A stretch of 64,000 nucleotides of DNA from Anaeramoeba flamelloides (Eukaryota; Metamonada; Anaeramoebidae). The DNA lies in assembly GCA_027625915.1 (NCBI GenBank), contig JANTQA010000047.1, positions 6,448,001 through 6,512,000 on the forward strand, given 5' to 3'. How positions within the stretch are numbered: position 1 is the first letter of the stretch; each line of letters begins with the position of its first letter. Below the pieces are notes generated by a model that was not told the DNA's origin, did not search any database, and saw only the letters and a list, made by a program, of their open reading frames with translations. The translations under genes and the position numbers were made by a program. Positions 12,146-23,514 of the stretch are shown one piece after another.

Positions 12146-12830
12146 TTAATTATTTTCGTTTTGCAAACACCACTCATCGGCCCATTTTTCAATTAATTTA
12201 TAGGAAATATTAAAGCTTCCAGCAGATTTCAGAAGTTTTTCCCAATCACCAATTTTTGTGTCAATATCCTTAAAATATAACACTATTTCTTCAAAGGGAA
12301 GCAATAATAATTTTTTTTGATTAATTTTTAATATAGCCAAGGAGATCCTAAAGATAAAGATCATCCCCTCATATAAATAAATATCCCAAATTCTTAATAC
12401 AAGAGGAAATGGCAAAACACGAGCAAATATTGTTAAAAACCAGGATGATGCATACATTGAAGGCATGATGTTTTCATTTTGGAAGTGCTTATATAATTTT
12501 GTTGCATATTTTTTTAAGACTTTATCCCATTGGAAAAGTTGTTGCTGGAGTAAAGGAAAGCCTTCTCGGAATAATGCGCTCATGTGAAAATCTTTCATCA
12601 AGACTACAAATGTCCAAAAGGCTTCTTGCTCTTCCATATAAAACAATAATAGCCCCGCAATAAATGCCATTCCCTGGCAATAACCAACCTCTTGATCATA
12701 AATTGACCATGCTTTAAGTACTCTAAATAGTCTTTTTTGTCTTTTATTTGTTTATTTGTATATATTTATATGTGTATGTGTGTTTTTTTGATTTAAGGGT
12801 TAATTCAATATCATAAACATTTATTATTGA

Positions 12831-12888
<58 letters not shown>

Positions 12889-15800
12889 ATTTGTGTTTTT
12901 CGAAAATATGCTATTAAACTCATTTCATTTCTCACATATGTTATTTTTTATTTTTTATTTTTTGTTTCACTTAATTCATTTTCCAGATCCTAATATCAGC
13001 TTAAAGAATTAACATCTTCCGCAAAGTAGAAGACTAAAATTAACGTGTGTTACTCTCGAATGTAAACCACAATCAGTGTCTCCATGGTTTAAATGTATCT
13101 AAAAATTCGATTAGTAGTATAGTACATAAAGTTGGTCTCATCAATTAAAAATGATCTTTTTATTAGTGAAATTTAAACAATTTTAGATAAAAATATATAT
13201 TTCAATACAAATTTAAAGGTTGTATCATCAATATTCAAAGACTTCAAAGTTGAAAAATATCCTTCTTAAAATTGTCTCCAAATGTAGATTAGATGCTCAC
13301 AAATTCAATTTTTTTTAAAAATTAAATAATTAACCCAGAGATTTTTTTTTAAATTTTTCCTGAAATATTGGAAATATCTTGAAAATACAACTAGCTCCGT
13401 AAAAAAGAACCAATAAAACTATTCAGTCTTTAGGTTTTATGTTAATGATTATTGAGTTAATCTTTGAAATTCAAAAAATGGAAAAAATAGTTACTTTTGG
13501 ATGCTCTAATTACGGTTTTATTAAATACTAGATGCTATTATTTTGGGTTTCTCTTTTTTAGATTTGGAAAAGTAATTTTAAAAAAAATTCCAAAAACGGT
13601 CAAAATTTTCATTGAAATCATTAGTAAAAAAATATAATAATTTCTTGTTAAATAATATTTATAGAATAATTTTTTAGAGCTATTTGAACGATGGAGTACT
13701 AATATGATTTTCTTTCAATTATAACATTCTTTAATTATAAACGAATCTATGGTGGCGCTAATTCCCTGAGGGTCTAGTCATTACGATGTAAAAAATTTTT
13801 TGAAATCAAAAAAAATTGTCATTTTAAAATGAGTACATAATACCAATCAAAAACTAACCAACTTGTGAAGCACGATCAATCTCTAAAAAATTAACAAACA
13901 AAAAAGAGTACATTTTTAGAAAAAAATCTAGAGGTACATCCAATTTCCAATTAGAATGTTTAGAATATCTAATTTTGAAAACAACTGTTTTAGTTTTGAA
14001 GTTTCACTTTTTGGCGATTTTTGAGATCTCAAAGATTTTTTTTTTCTTTTTGTTTCATTTCTTAAATGAGTTATTTTTATCTAAAGAATGTTACAAAATA
14101 CTTTGCCAAATACCTAGAGAGGTTATAAAACAACCCAAATTGAATTAAATTGAATTGAACTAATTTCGGTCCATAAAAAAAAAAACAATTTGATTCTAAA
14201 TTGAAGAAATTTAACCCTTTGGAAATTTAAAAAAAGAAACAAGTAATTTTTTATTTTTAAATTTTGAATTTTTGGAATTGAGAATCCTGATTAACTTTTT
14301 GTTCTATTTTTTGAATTGTTTTTCCAATTGAGGACCTTTAGATACTTTTTTTTTTAATTGAATTTTTTGCCAATGAGATCCTCTCAAAATTTTTTTTTTG
14401 ATTATTTGAATTTTTTGTTATCGAGAACCTTTAAATTTTTTTTTTGATAATTTAAATAATTTGTAAAAGTTTACTATAAGTACTTTTTTGTTATTCTTCA
14501 GAAAAGAAGTCAACTAATTATTTTCGTTGTGTTGGTAGTTTTCTATAAAAAGCGTAATAAACTCATTAAAAAAAAAGTTTTTTTTTCTAGTTCGCAAATA
14601 CTGATAAAACAAAAAAGGTATGACTATTTTTGAGTTCAATTCTTTTTTTCTAAATCCCAAAAATCTACTTTCAAAACATTTCATTTCAAAGAAAATATTT
14701 CGAAAATCAACTAATTTACAAAGTTACATTGTATTTCAACCAATAAAAGTCTTTATTCAAAACTAATCAAAAAAGTAAAAAAATGGATATTAAGCAAAAA
14801 TTTTCAAGGTTTTTTGAATTTATCAATATCCTATTTTATAAAAATCGAATGGTGCACTTAAGTAACAATATCAATCTAAACAGTTAAGTAAAGAGTAAAT
14901 GTGTTTTCTCACATAGTTTATCTCTCAAAATTTTAATTCTTTCAAAAAAAATTGGGAAATGATTAAAAATCACAAAAAGGGCAAAAATTAAAAAAAAAAG
15001 GAATTTGTATTACTGTTAAGGAGTAGATACATTTTACGATTTTGAAAAATTTTGATTGTGGAAACATTACTGAAAAAAGATTTTTTTAGTATCACAGAAT
15101 ATTGAAACTTTGTAATCAAAATATCGTTCACTGCTCTATTTGTGAAAAAAGATCGAATCCAAAGTAAAATAGAATTGAATCTTTTAATTTTCAATTTTTT
15201 GAACTTTTTTTTTTATGAGAGGATTTGACAATATCTTTGTCTAAGTCACGATAAAGGTTCAAAATCGCGATAATTCGTATCAAACCGCAATATTATAGAA
15301 AATCGCAATATATTACAATAAAATCAAGATAATATTACAAATCGCGATATTCTATAAAATCTCGATAATAGTTTAAAAATCGTGATAAATGCCAAAATAT
15401 CATGATAAAAATTAAATCGCGAGATAATAGTTGATGGTTTTTTGGGTCAATTCAACAATATTTTTAAAAAGAAAAATTTTATATTAAAAAACAGATTTAT
15501 GTGAAAAAAAAAGTTATACTTTTAAAAAACAATAAAAAAAGATACTTGGCTCAATCAAGGATCAGATCAAAAGTTTTTTTGTATTTTCTTTTCATTTGGT
15601 TGACAAACGTATCAATCGATTCTTTAGATCAAAAAAAGTAATAAAATAGGCAAATAAATAGTTTCTCAGTCAATAGTGGTGTTATAAATTGTGTTGAATA
15701 AAAGAGCTTCCAAAACAACCAACACTTCGCCCCTTCTTTAAAGAATTTGCTCTTGGGTTAAAACATTTTCAATATTCTAGGAAAGCTAAAAGTGGTTGGA

Positions 15801-18800
15801 TAACTTTTTAAAAGCCATTTCAACAACCTAGACACATGATCCCCAATTATTTAGATTTTTTTTACAATTGTTTTCTTCTTTTTATTCTTCTTCTCGTCAT
15901 ATCTTGGTATTGGACAGAAAACTCAACTAGAGTTTGAAAGGTTTTTTTTAATCGATCACCAATAAGAAGGAAAATTACTCTTTCTTCTTTTTGGTTATTT
16001 AACTTGTGAAGGTAATAACTTCATTTTTAAAAATATAATACCTATTTTATATTTAAGTACATTGTTGAAATGTATGATTATTTGTTTGACAATAAAATTC
16101 GTTTGAGATTTTATATTGTGTAAAAAAAAAAAAAATGAAAAGTAAAAAAAAAATTTTTTCCACTACAAACAGTCTCCTACCTTTTAATAAAGTTTTCTAT
16201 CTTTCAAAACTTTTAAACACTTGACAACAATTCACAAAACTCACAAACACTTTCAAAACATTTTTAAAGGGTAAAAGAATTGTAAAAGTGTTTTGTTTTT
16301 GTAAAAGTTAAGAGGATTTTTTGTAAGAGATTTTAAAAATATAGTTTTCTTTATTGTGATTTTTATTTTATCGCGATTTTATTTTATTTTGTGATAAAGT
16401 CGGACTAATCGCGATTTTTTTTTTTAGATTATCGCGTTTTTTTTTTACTAATATTGTGATATTCCGTATGTTATCATCAAAACCTCTATTATATTTTTGG
16501 TTTTATTAAATTGTATGTTGTTTTGAATCCTAAATTGTGTTTATGGTAATGTTTGAAATTAATCCTAGAACAAACCAAAAAAAAAGACATGAGAAGGTGT
16601 GTATATTTTAAACAAATCTTTCTATTTTTAATTACCTCAAAGAAAGATCACCTTACCAAATAAACTTGTTGAAATAAATAATGAAAAAAAAAAAAATTCC
16701 AAAGTCTATTTTAGAAGATGTTTCTTCTTTATATTTTTAATTTGGATGAATCCAAACATGGCCATTACCTTGAATTTCTTACTCAATTTCCTATTTATTA
16801 TTTTTTAACCAAAACATGCTTTTTACAAATTTGATTTTCAAAATTTCTTTTTTCAAATATTTGTATCAAAATAAGTAAAAACAAAGAATAATGTTTCAAA
16901 GATTAAAGGAAAAGGAATTGAATTCTCCGAATCAAAAAATAAAACTACAAAATGCTGAACCCAAAGAAAAAGAAAATATTATGAAAAAATCTAAAGTAAG
17001 ATTCAGGATTATTTTGTGTTTTTCAATTTACTAGAAAATAAATTATTTTCAAACACAAACCAACCCACCCAATAAATCTATATTTCTGAAGAATTGATTA
17101 AAATACCCATTTTTCTTGAACGTAAACTTGAAATAGAAGAATTAAATGAAAAAAGGAATTTAAAATTCATTTTGGGGAATTCTTGAGAAATAAAAAGTAA
17201 TTTGTTAATCAAAAATTTTCAAATAACAGCTTTTCCATTTAGAATTAAAAATAAAACTCAAGTAAAGAAAGAAGTAATTCAATCAAATTTTAGTCATAAG
17301 ATCAAGAAATAAATGATTTTTTTTTTAATTTTTTCTTGGTCAATTTTTGATTTTTTTTGATTTCAATTTTTTAATTGGTTTGTAGTTTTATTGTATGATG
17401 GATATATTCCACTAGCCTATTTATTAAAATATTAATTAGGGATTATACGCAATATTAGAATTTTCATAACAAATCGACAAATTAGCGATTAATTTATCTT
17501 TTCATGATAATGCCGATTATCATTAATTTGTATTTTTTGCTAATAATCTGAAATATTTCTGATAATATTCAAAACTCACAAAACTGAAAAATACGCGATA
17601 ATTAAAAAAAAAGTTGCCATGAATTGATTAAAAAAGTTTAGTTTTAATTAATGCTTAAAAAAATGACTTCAAAAGTCAATAAATATTATATACATATATA
17701 TATATATATATAAACAATGCAACTGGTGCTTTATTATTGAGATTTTTTTGTAACAGAATAAAATTATATCTTAAAATTTTGAGTTGGCAAAGACATTTTC
17801 AGGAATAATTGTTGAAGTCGTGAAAACTATTTTTATTTGATGATAAAATCCGAATTTAGCGATATTCGGCCAAACCCCAGGGAATCTTATTTTCTCACTA
17901 AAAAACCATTCTCAGGAATTTCGCTATCCATTTAGTTAAAGAAATGATTTTAATGATTCGATTTGAATGAAACATGGCACTCAAAATTGGTAAAATGCAC
18001 CTACACCCTTAAATGTAAAGTAAAAAAAATTAAATTTTATCTCAAAAGTTCAAAAAGGAAGAGTAGAATTAAATTCCAAAAACTTTCCATTTTGAATTGA
18101 TCTTGTCAAGATCTTTCCATTTTTTCCACTAATAACCCGAAAAATATTTGGGAGATTGAACTAAATTTTTTAAAATTCTTTACAGTTATTTTAAAAAAGT
18201 GAGGACATTTTTTAAACATTTTTTCAAGTTTTTTGTATTAAAAAAGTGATTCCTTTTTTACAATTAAATCTTTTCACAAAAATAAATTTTTTACTTTTTT
18301 CATTTTCTTTATTCAAGAAAAGCTATCCTATTGTGTTATTATCTTACGTATATTATAGCTAGGATAAAAAACTCTAAATAAAAGTTTTGAGTTTCAGGAA
18401 GTGTCGTAGAGTGATGTAAATTGCCTTCGAGTGCCTAGGTTTTCTTGCGTTTTTTTTTTACTTTTTATTTTTGTTTTGAAAATCAATTGGTTTTCTAATC
18501 AAAACAAAAATTTAAAAAAAAACTTAAAGAAAAGTGCCGCCAAGTGCCGTAGAGTGCCTATGTTTTCCAGAATTTAAAGGAATTGAGTAAAATCATTGAT
18601 TTTTCTCTATTCTTTCGAATTCTGGAAAACCTAACGTGAAGTGCCGTAGAGCGCCTAGGTTTTTTTTAATTTTAGAAATAAAAAGAAAATTTTTGAAATT
18701 TTCTTTTAATTTCTAAAATTAAAAAAAAACAAACGACACTTTTCTTGGGGTTTTCTGTTTTATTTATAAAATCTATCGATTTTTCAAAGAAACAGAAAAC

Positions 18801-21006
18801 TCAAGAAAACCTAACGGTTTTTTTTTTTAATTTGAGAAATAAACCGAGGCACTCTACGGCACTTCACGTTAGGTTTTCCAGAATTCAAAAGAATAGAGAA
18901 AAATCTTTGATTTTACTCAGTTATTTTAAATCCTGGAAAACCTAGGCAAATAGGAGGTAATTTTGTTGATATCACCTCTCCTAATTAACAATAAAAAAAA
19001 TAATAATGTTTTAAAAAAGTAAATATATTCACTTTCAAAGAAATTACCATCGTGGAAAAAAAGTGAAACAGGAAAAAAAAGTGAAATACGGTTTTTAATT
19101 AGGAACCTTAATAGAACCTGAAAATTCAAAAGTAAGATCAAATAGCAAAAGAATAAATAAATCAATAAATAGAGACAAAATGAAGTCTTCAATACAATAC
19201 CAGTTTTTTTTAATACTAACCTTTTGATCTGGGGTTTTCTTTGGTTGATCAATTATTAAAAATTTGTTGAAAAAATTGATTATTTTGGAGATCTTTCCAA
19301 AACCACTGATCATATTTTTGATACGAAAGCAGATTTAAATTGTGTTTTGTTGGTTTGATTGAAAATAATATAATGAATTATTCTTTGAGTTAATTTGCTT
19401 CTTCTTTTAATTTATTTTACTTTTCGTTTTCAGGTTCTATTAAGGTTCCCAATTAAAAACCGTATTTTACTTTTTTTTTCCTGTTTCACTTTTTTTCCAC
19501 AAATGATATAACATCACAATTTTTTTGAAAGTTTATTTGGTTCTAAATTTAGATTTTTTTTCGAAATAGAATATTATTTTATTATTTCAGTTTATATTTG
19601 TTTGTTTTGGTTGTAATTATTTTTAATTCGTTAATTTTCTTTTGATCCTTTATAAATGATTTAATTAGCAATTTTCTGAAAATTTGTCTTTGTTGTTGTC
19701 AGAATAAAAACTTTTTTATTGTTTTCAATTTTAATAAGGTGAGTACTAAAATAATTTAAAAAAAGTGCTTTCCTTCCCACCCCAACCTCTATATTGGATT
19801 CAAAGGTTTATTTATTTCCTTTTACCAAAATAGAAAAGTCAGAAAAAATGGCTTTTCTGAAAAATAGTACTTACTTTTCTATAGCTACTAGTATTTGAAA
19901 TTTAAATGGAATAAAATTTCAACTGATTATTTCTTTTTTCAATTCTTAAAATCTGACTTTTATTGAGGGTTCTTGGTTCACCCAAAGTTCCCAAAATATA
20001 CACAAATACACAACAAAAAAAGAGACCAACACAAAAAAATAGAGATCACAAATTACAATCTATTTCTTTGGAAAGTCTCTCTTTGTCAAAAAGAAAAAAG
20101 AAAAGGAAGTGAAAATATTTTTCCACTCTTTTATAATTCAAATACCAGTATATTTTCTTCATCGTTGCAAATTAATAAATAGTACTCACTTTTTTAAAAT
20201 CACTGTATTAAAAAATTTCAAGATCTGGTGGTAACTTTTTGAATGTAAATTGTGTTTTATTGAAATTCTTTTTTATTTTTGTTTTGTGTGAGGGTGAAAA
20301 GCGAAAAGAAAAAAAAGAAAAAAAGTTAATAAAAGACAAAAAATTTAATAAGAAAAATTTACTCGTCTCCAGATTTGTAATTCTCATGATCTGGGAAAGT
20401 TCTGTTGATGTCTTTAACAATTACAGATTCAGATTCGGGGTTTTCGTTTGAGACGTGAAGGTCGCCATATTCGACCTCACCCTCTTTCGCCTTTTGGAGT
20501 AGATCACTGCCTGTGATTAGCCTCCAAGCAATACCACGATAACGATCTGGTATTCCTGCATAGATTCGTTTTTTTAAAAGCTTTCCATTTTTTGAAAATT
20601 TCTTCCAGTTATCGATCATTTCTCTCCAGAGATCAATACTTTCAATTTCTTTTTTTCGTTTTTTTTGTTCTTTTTTTTCATCAATATCTCTTTGGTTTGT
20701 TTCCATTACAAATTGTTTATTAAAGAAGAGTTAAAGAAGAAAAAAGAAAAAAAAAAATTTGAATGAATTTTGGTTCGACTTTTGAGGTTTCGTTCTTAAA
20801 AATTTCTCAAAACGAGAAAGTTTGTCATTTTTTTTTTTTGTGTTTGAAGGTGATGGATGAGAAATAAAAAGGTCAAAATTTCTTGTTGGAAATTACTCTT
20901 CAGGTGGTAAGAGAAACCCGTATCTATCAAACAAATATTTTTTTTTTGATTCTTCTGTTACTTCTTCGAGTTCTTGTTCTTTTTTTTTTTCTTTTTTTTC
21001 AGACAT
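12146..21006 (-). CDS. TBC-domain Rab GTPase-activating protein (TBC1D10/USP6NL-like)
   Basis: Three exons on the minus strand: 21006-20897, 20689-20363 and 12731-12146, giving 340 aa; all joins keep frame. Rab GAPs speed GTP hydrolysis on Rab proteins in membrane traffic. The N-terminal DRYGF (27-31) and WREMIDNW (58-65) are typical lead-ins to this TBC subgroup. The domain opens with GIPDRYRGIAW (82-92). The arginine finger lies in IVKDINRTF (R133) and the glutamine finger in YCQGM (Q165), so both catalytic residues are present; RVLPFPLVLRIWDIYLYEG closes the core. The first exon is short and Lys/Glu-rich; its GA|GTAATT donor joins an acceptor after a long pyrimidine tract. The second intron is 7631 nt and full of repeat elements. 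Which Rab it serves cannot be told from sequence. Confidence 0.85.
12831..12886. repeat. (ATT)n microsatellite in TBC intron 2
   Basis: About 18 ATT units in a row, near the 3' end of the 7.6-kb TBC intron and about 100 bp upstream (in transcript sense) of the last exon. Confidence 0.95.
12887..15015. other. TBC intron 2, distal part: dispersed repeats R and S
   Basis: No exon seen. The part 13665-13795 matches 22785-22890 (family R: ATTTGAACG/GGTAT...GAGTACTAATAT, then TAATTATAA and GCTAATCCC). The part 13850-14470 is the second copy of family S, with the same degenerate ~60-bp tandem array as at 6310-6560. Confidence 0.5.
15218..16487. mobile_element. Family D element, copy 1, with TCGCGA arrays at both ends
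   Basis: Begins AGAGGATTTGA and ends in its inverse (TTTTGATG...CCTCT type), 1270 bp. The first 220 bp and the last 140 bp hold many copies of a short palindromic word, ATCGCGATA or close variants, spaced about 20-25 bp. The centre (15470-16330) is ordinary AT-rich DNA with no reading frame. It interrupts CP copy 1 just after GAACTTTTTTTTTTATG; CP copy 3 is continuous there. Confidence 0.65.
17438..17890. mobile_element. Family D element, copy 2
   Basis: Starts near AGGGATTATACGCAATATT and contains the D-type words GCGATTAA, GATAATCTGAAATATTTCTG and CGCGATAAT, ending in GCGATATTCGGCC. It interrupts CP copy 1 again, after TTTATTAAAATATTAA. About 450 bp, with a (TA)n run inside. Boundaries are approximate. 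Confidence 0.5.
18395..18955. repeat. Family E serial-hairpin repeat, copy 2
   Basis: Several units of GTGCCGTAGAGTGCCTAGGT type alternate with hairpins built on TTCCAGAATTCAAAAGAATA and on A/T blocks bracketed by CCTAACG. The sequence just before it (CTAGGATAAAAAACTCTAAA, 18360-18379) is shared with copy 4 at 55966, so the family has a common left edge. In TBC intron 2. Confidence 0.65.
19047..19505 (+). mobile_element. Family B TIR element, copy 1 (best copy)
   Basis: Near-perfect inverted ends of about 80 bp: the left has GGAAAAAAAGTGAAACAGG followed by an AATACGG and GGAACCTTAATAGAACCTG block; the right carries the same in reverse order and complement. About 460 bp, no coding sequence. 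In TBC intron 2, opposite to no known exon. Other copies are at 6677, 7280, 25525 and 31758. Confidence 0.8.
19745..19880. repeat. Dispersed repeat N, copy 1
   Basis: Shares AGTGCTTTCCTTCCCACCCC, a CTCTATATTGGATTCAAAGG block and a TAGAAAAGTCAGAAAAAATGG block with 36120-36425, where the unit occurs about twice. Function unknown. Confidence 0.5.
19887..20152. mobile_element. Family Q short TIR repeat, copy 1
   Basis: Bounded by CTAGTATTTGAAATTTAAA on the left and ATTCAAATACCAGT on the right, which are inverse to each other. About 265 bp, non-coding. The same ends and inner GAAGTGAAAAT word occur within F elements (2890-3030, 53365-53560) and at 33755-33850, so F may contain an old Q insertion. 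Confidence 0.5.
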
Positions 21007-21518
21007 CGTAAGTGATAAAACGCAATTATCAAAGAGGAATGGCTAAAGAGACTTTTTGGAAAAATGATAATAAATTGTTACAATTTGAGGAGTTACATTA
21101 ATGATTTCAAAGTTCTTTTCTATTGAAAGGCATGGCAAGATTCTTTATGATTTTATTTGTTGATAAAAATTGCTTTTTCCAAAAGATCATTCTAATTGAA
21201 TCTTAATCAATCTAATAATTGTGGGAATTTTCTACTTTGTTGGATTTTGTTGTTTTTTTCTTGAAGGCAAAATATATTTCGATTAAGATAATTTTTTGTT
21301 TACAAAAACCCAATTCGTCTTAAAAAATCCAACAATTTGGGTTGAAATGTAGAGATACAAATCATGAATTTGTTCAATAGCCTAGGAGCAAATTGCGACC
21401 AAAATTAAATTGGGGAATTACACTTCTTTTGGAGGACAAAAAGCCAAATAAGAAAAAAAAGAGTCTATAGGATTTTAGTGACACAAAATTCAATAAAAAA
21501 ATTTCACTTTTAATTGGT
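21007..21518. other. Upstream region of the TBC gene
   Basis: Presumed promoter side of the minus-strand TBC gene. No recognised motif, no gene, no paired repeat ends. Confidence 0.4.
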
Positions 21519-22087
21519 TAAGGTTTACAATCTCTGAAATTTGAAAAAAGATTATCTTGTGTTGGGTTTGTGGTCACGTGTAAATTTGGTTCTTATCTAA
21601 TCGATCTTGTGTTTGTTATGGGTTTTGATAGTGGTTCAAAAAGGCAATTTTTGGCTATTTATTTCTTTTTTTTTCCGAAATCCAAATTTATGAATGTAAG
21701 ATTAATAGATTGGAAGCAAATTAATAATCAAAATTGATTTTTGAGTTACCATTTAAAAGATTAATTTCCCTTTTTTGTATATTAACTTGATTTTAAAATA
21801 TTTTTTTTTAAAGATCACAAATACAACCTAAAAGAAAAAAAAATAACAATTAACAATAAACAAAACATATTTTTTTAAAACTTTCCTTTAATTTATTAAT
21901 CTTAGACTCTTCAATTCGGATTTTGGAAAATAAAAAAAATAAATTGTCAAAAATTGTCATTTGGAACCACTCTTAAAACCAATTCCAAACTCAATATCGA
22001 TTAGATAAGAACCAAATTAACAAGTAAATAAACCCAACACAAGATAATCTTTTTTCAAATTCCAGAGATTGTTACCCATAATGGTTT
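21519..22087. mobile_element. Family O TIR element, copy 1
   Basis: Very long inverted ends, about 130 bp each: AAAGATTATCTTGTGTTGGG near 21551 is mirrored by CCCAACACAAGATAATCTTT near 22032, and the match continues both outward (ACAATCTCTG) and inward (TTGGTTCTTATCTAATCGAT). Total about 570 bp, no coding sequence. Copy 2 is at 52819-54262. Confidence 0.8.
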
Positions 22088-22278
22088 AGTAAACTAAAAA
22101 AAAGAGCTTGTCCTAAATTTAAAAGAAAATTCTAAAAAAATTTTATTTTCCATCAAACCAACAAAAACAATTGATACCTACTTTCTTATCAAAATTTTCT
22201 TATGCTACAGTATATTGCACTTTTAAGTCACAACCTTAAAACGAAAATTAAGGCTTATATTTTTAAAAATTGAAATTA

Positions 22279-22743
22279 CTGTTGTGAAAATAAAGCATGT
22301 AAAAAAATTTATACCAGTTTCAAAATAAAAAGCTTGTTTTTTTGTTCTAAAATACCTATACATCAACTTATCAAAGAAACTGATAATAAACCCTAAAAAA
22401 AATCTTGTATTGGTTTATTAAAGTTCTATTATTTAAAAAGAAATTCTTAAAAATAAAGGATCAAATTGATAAATAGAGTAAATTTTTCATAAAATTTTTT
22501 TCATCAAAAAAACAAAAAATTTCTATAAAATTGAGAATATTCGGAAAAAATTTTTAACTAATTTCATTCCTAATTTAAATTTTTACTGAAAATAACAAGA
22601 TGTTTACTTTCAAAATTGATATGAACTTTAGTATAATTTTGAATAGTAAATTGGATATTGCATTGTAACAAAAAGAAAAAAAAACAGGGATTATATTTCG
22701 AAAGACTGATTATAATTGTTGTAAAGATTTAATCTGATCACTG
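22279..22743 (+). mobile_element. Family A TIR element, copy 1
   Basis: Left end CTGTTGTGAAAATAAAGCAT; right end matches the inverse of CAGTGATCAAAATAATGCGT, though more diverged than other copies. The body follows copies 2-4 in order (AAAGTTCTATTATTTAAAAA, GGATCAAATTG, TAATTTAAATTTTTACTG, AAATTGGATATTGCATTG). 465 bp. The most degraded of the four, so probably the oldest. Confidence 0.7.
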
Positions 22744-23514
22744 CTGTAAAGTTGGTACTAATTTATTATGACATAAGATTTATAATAGATCTTTTGAGAG
22801 CTATTTGGTATCTGGAATACTAATATCATTTACACCCAATTATTGCATACTTTAATTATTGAGAAATCTATAATCATGCTAATCCCTTAAAACAGATAAC
22901 TTTAAAAAAGTTTTTGAAAAGTCACAACTTTTTTCTAACGGCTGTGTTTACTTTTTTTTAAGAAAGAAACCTTTCAAAAAAAAATGATTGGAATTGTTAT
23001 GATCTCAGTTTATTTGTTGGGCCTCATTTTTAATCACTTTATTGAGTAAACTAAAAATAATCATCCAAAACAATATTTTAGTATTGAAAAAAACCATATT
23101 GAGCAGAAATTGTATCCATGTAAATTCTAATTATCAGTAAGCAAACTGATGAATAGTCCTCTCTCCCAACCCATCATTCTAGTTCCTTGTTGCGATGACA
23201 GATGAAGTTCAAAGCTCAAAAAGAAAGTTTGTAAAATTGAATGAAAATATAATTTTTGTGTAAACTTTTCTCAATCAAAAGAAAATTCAAAAAGGTTACT
23301 TTGGATCAAAAAAATCAAGCATTTCAGAATAGACACAATTCAAGCACTCAGATTTTATTTAAAAGAATTTTTCAAAAATAAGCACACTCAGAAACTCTAA
23401 ATAAAATTCGTCTCGAAAAACGAAAGTTTATTTCAGTAAACAAGGAACAGTCTGAAGAATTTTTTCACCATTTTATATTTTTTTTCAAACTTTCTCTTTT
23501 GGCTAATTTTCAAG
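22744..23514. other. Upstream region of HSCB
   Basis: Contains family R (22785-22890). From 23150 the composition is less repetitive. No extra exon or promoter motif that I can support; a T-rich tract precedes the HSCB start codon. Confidence 0.4.

Larger units (their letters stand above)
15016..18012 (+). mobile_element. Family CP TIR element, copy 1, interrupted by two D elements
   Basis: The left end (GTTAAGGAGTAGATACATTT) and right end (inverse of TTAAGGGTGTAGGTGCATTT) are inverted repeats of about 35 bp. Inside, the sequence follows copies 2 (25361) and 3 (46927) once D1 (15218-16487) and D2 (about 17438-17890) are removed, leaving roughly 1.3 kb. The part 16890-17033 looks coding-like and ends in a GTAAGATTCAG splice-donor-like site, nearly identical to copy 3. 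Lies in TBC intron 2. Confidence 0.65.

Noticed and set aside
12744-13012. Poly-Ile and poly-Leu frames
   Set aside because: Direct readings of the ATT microsatellite.
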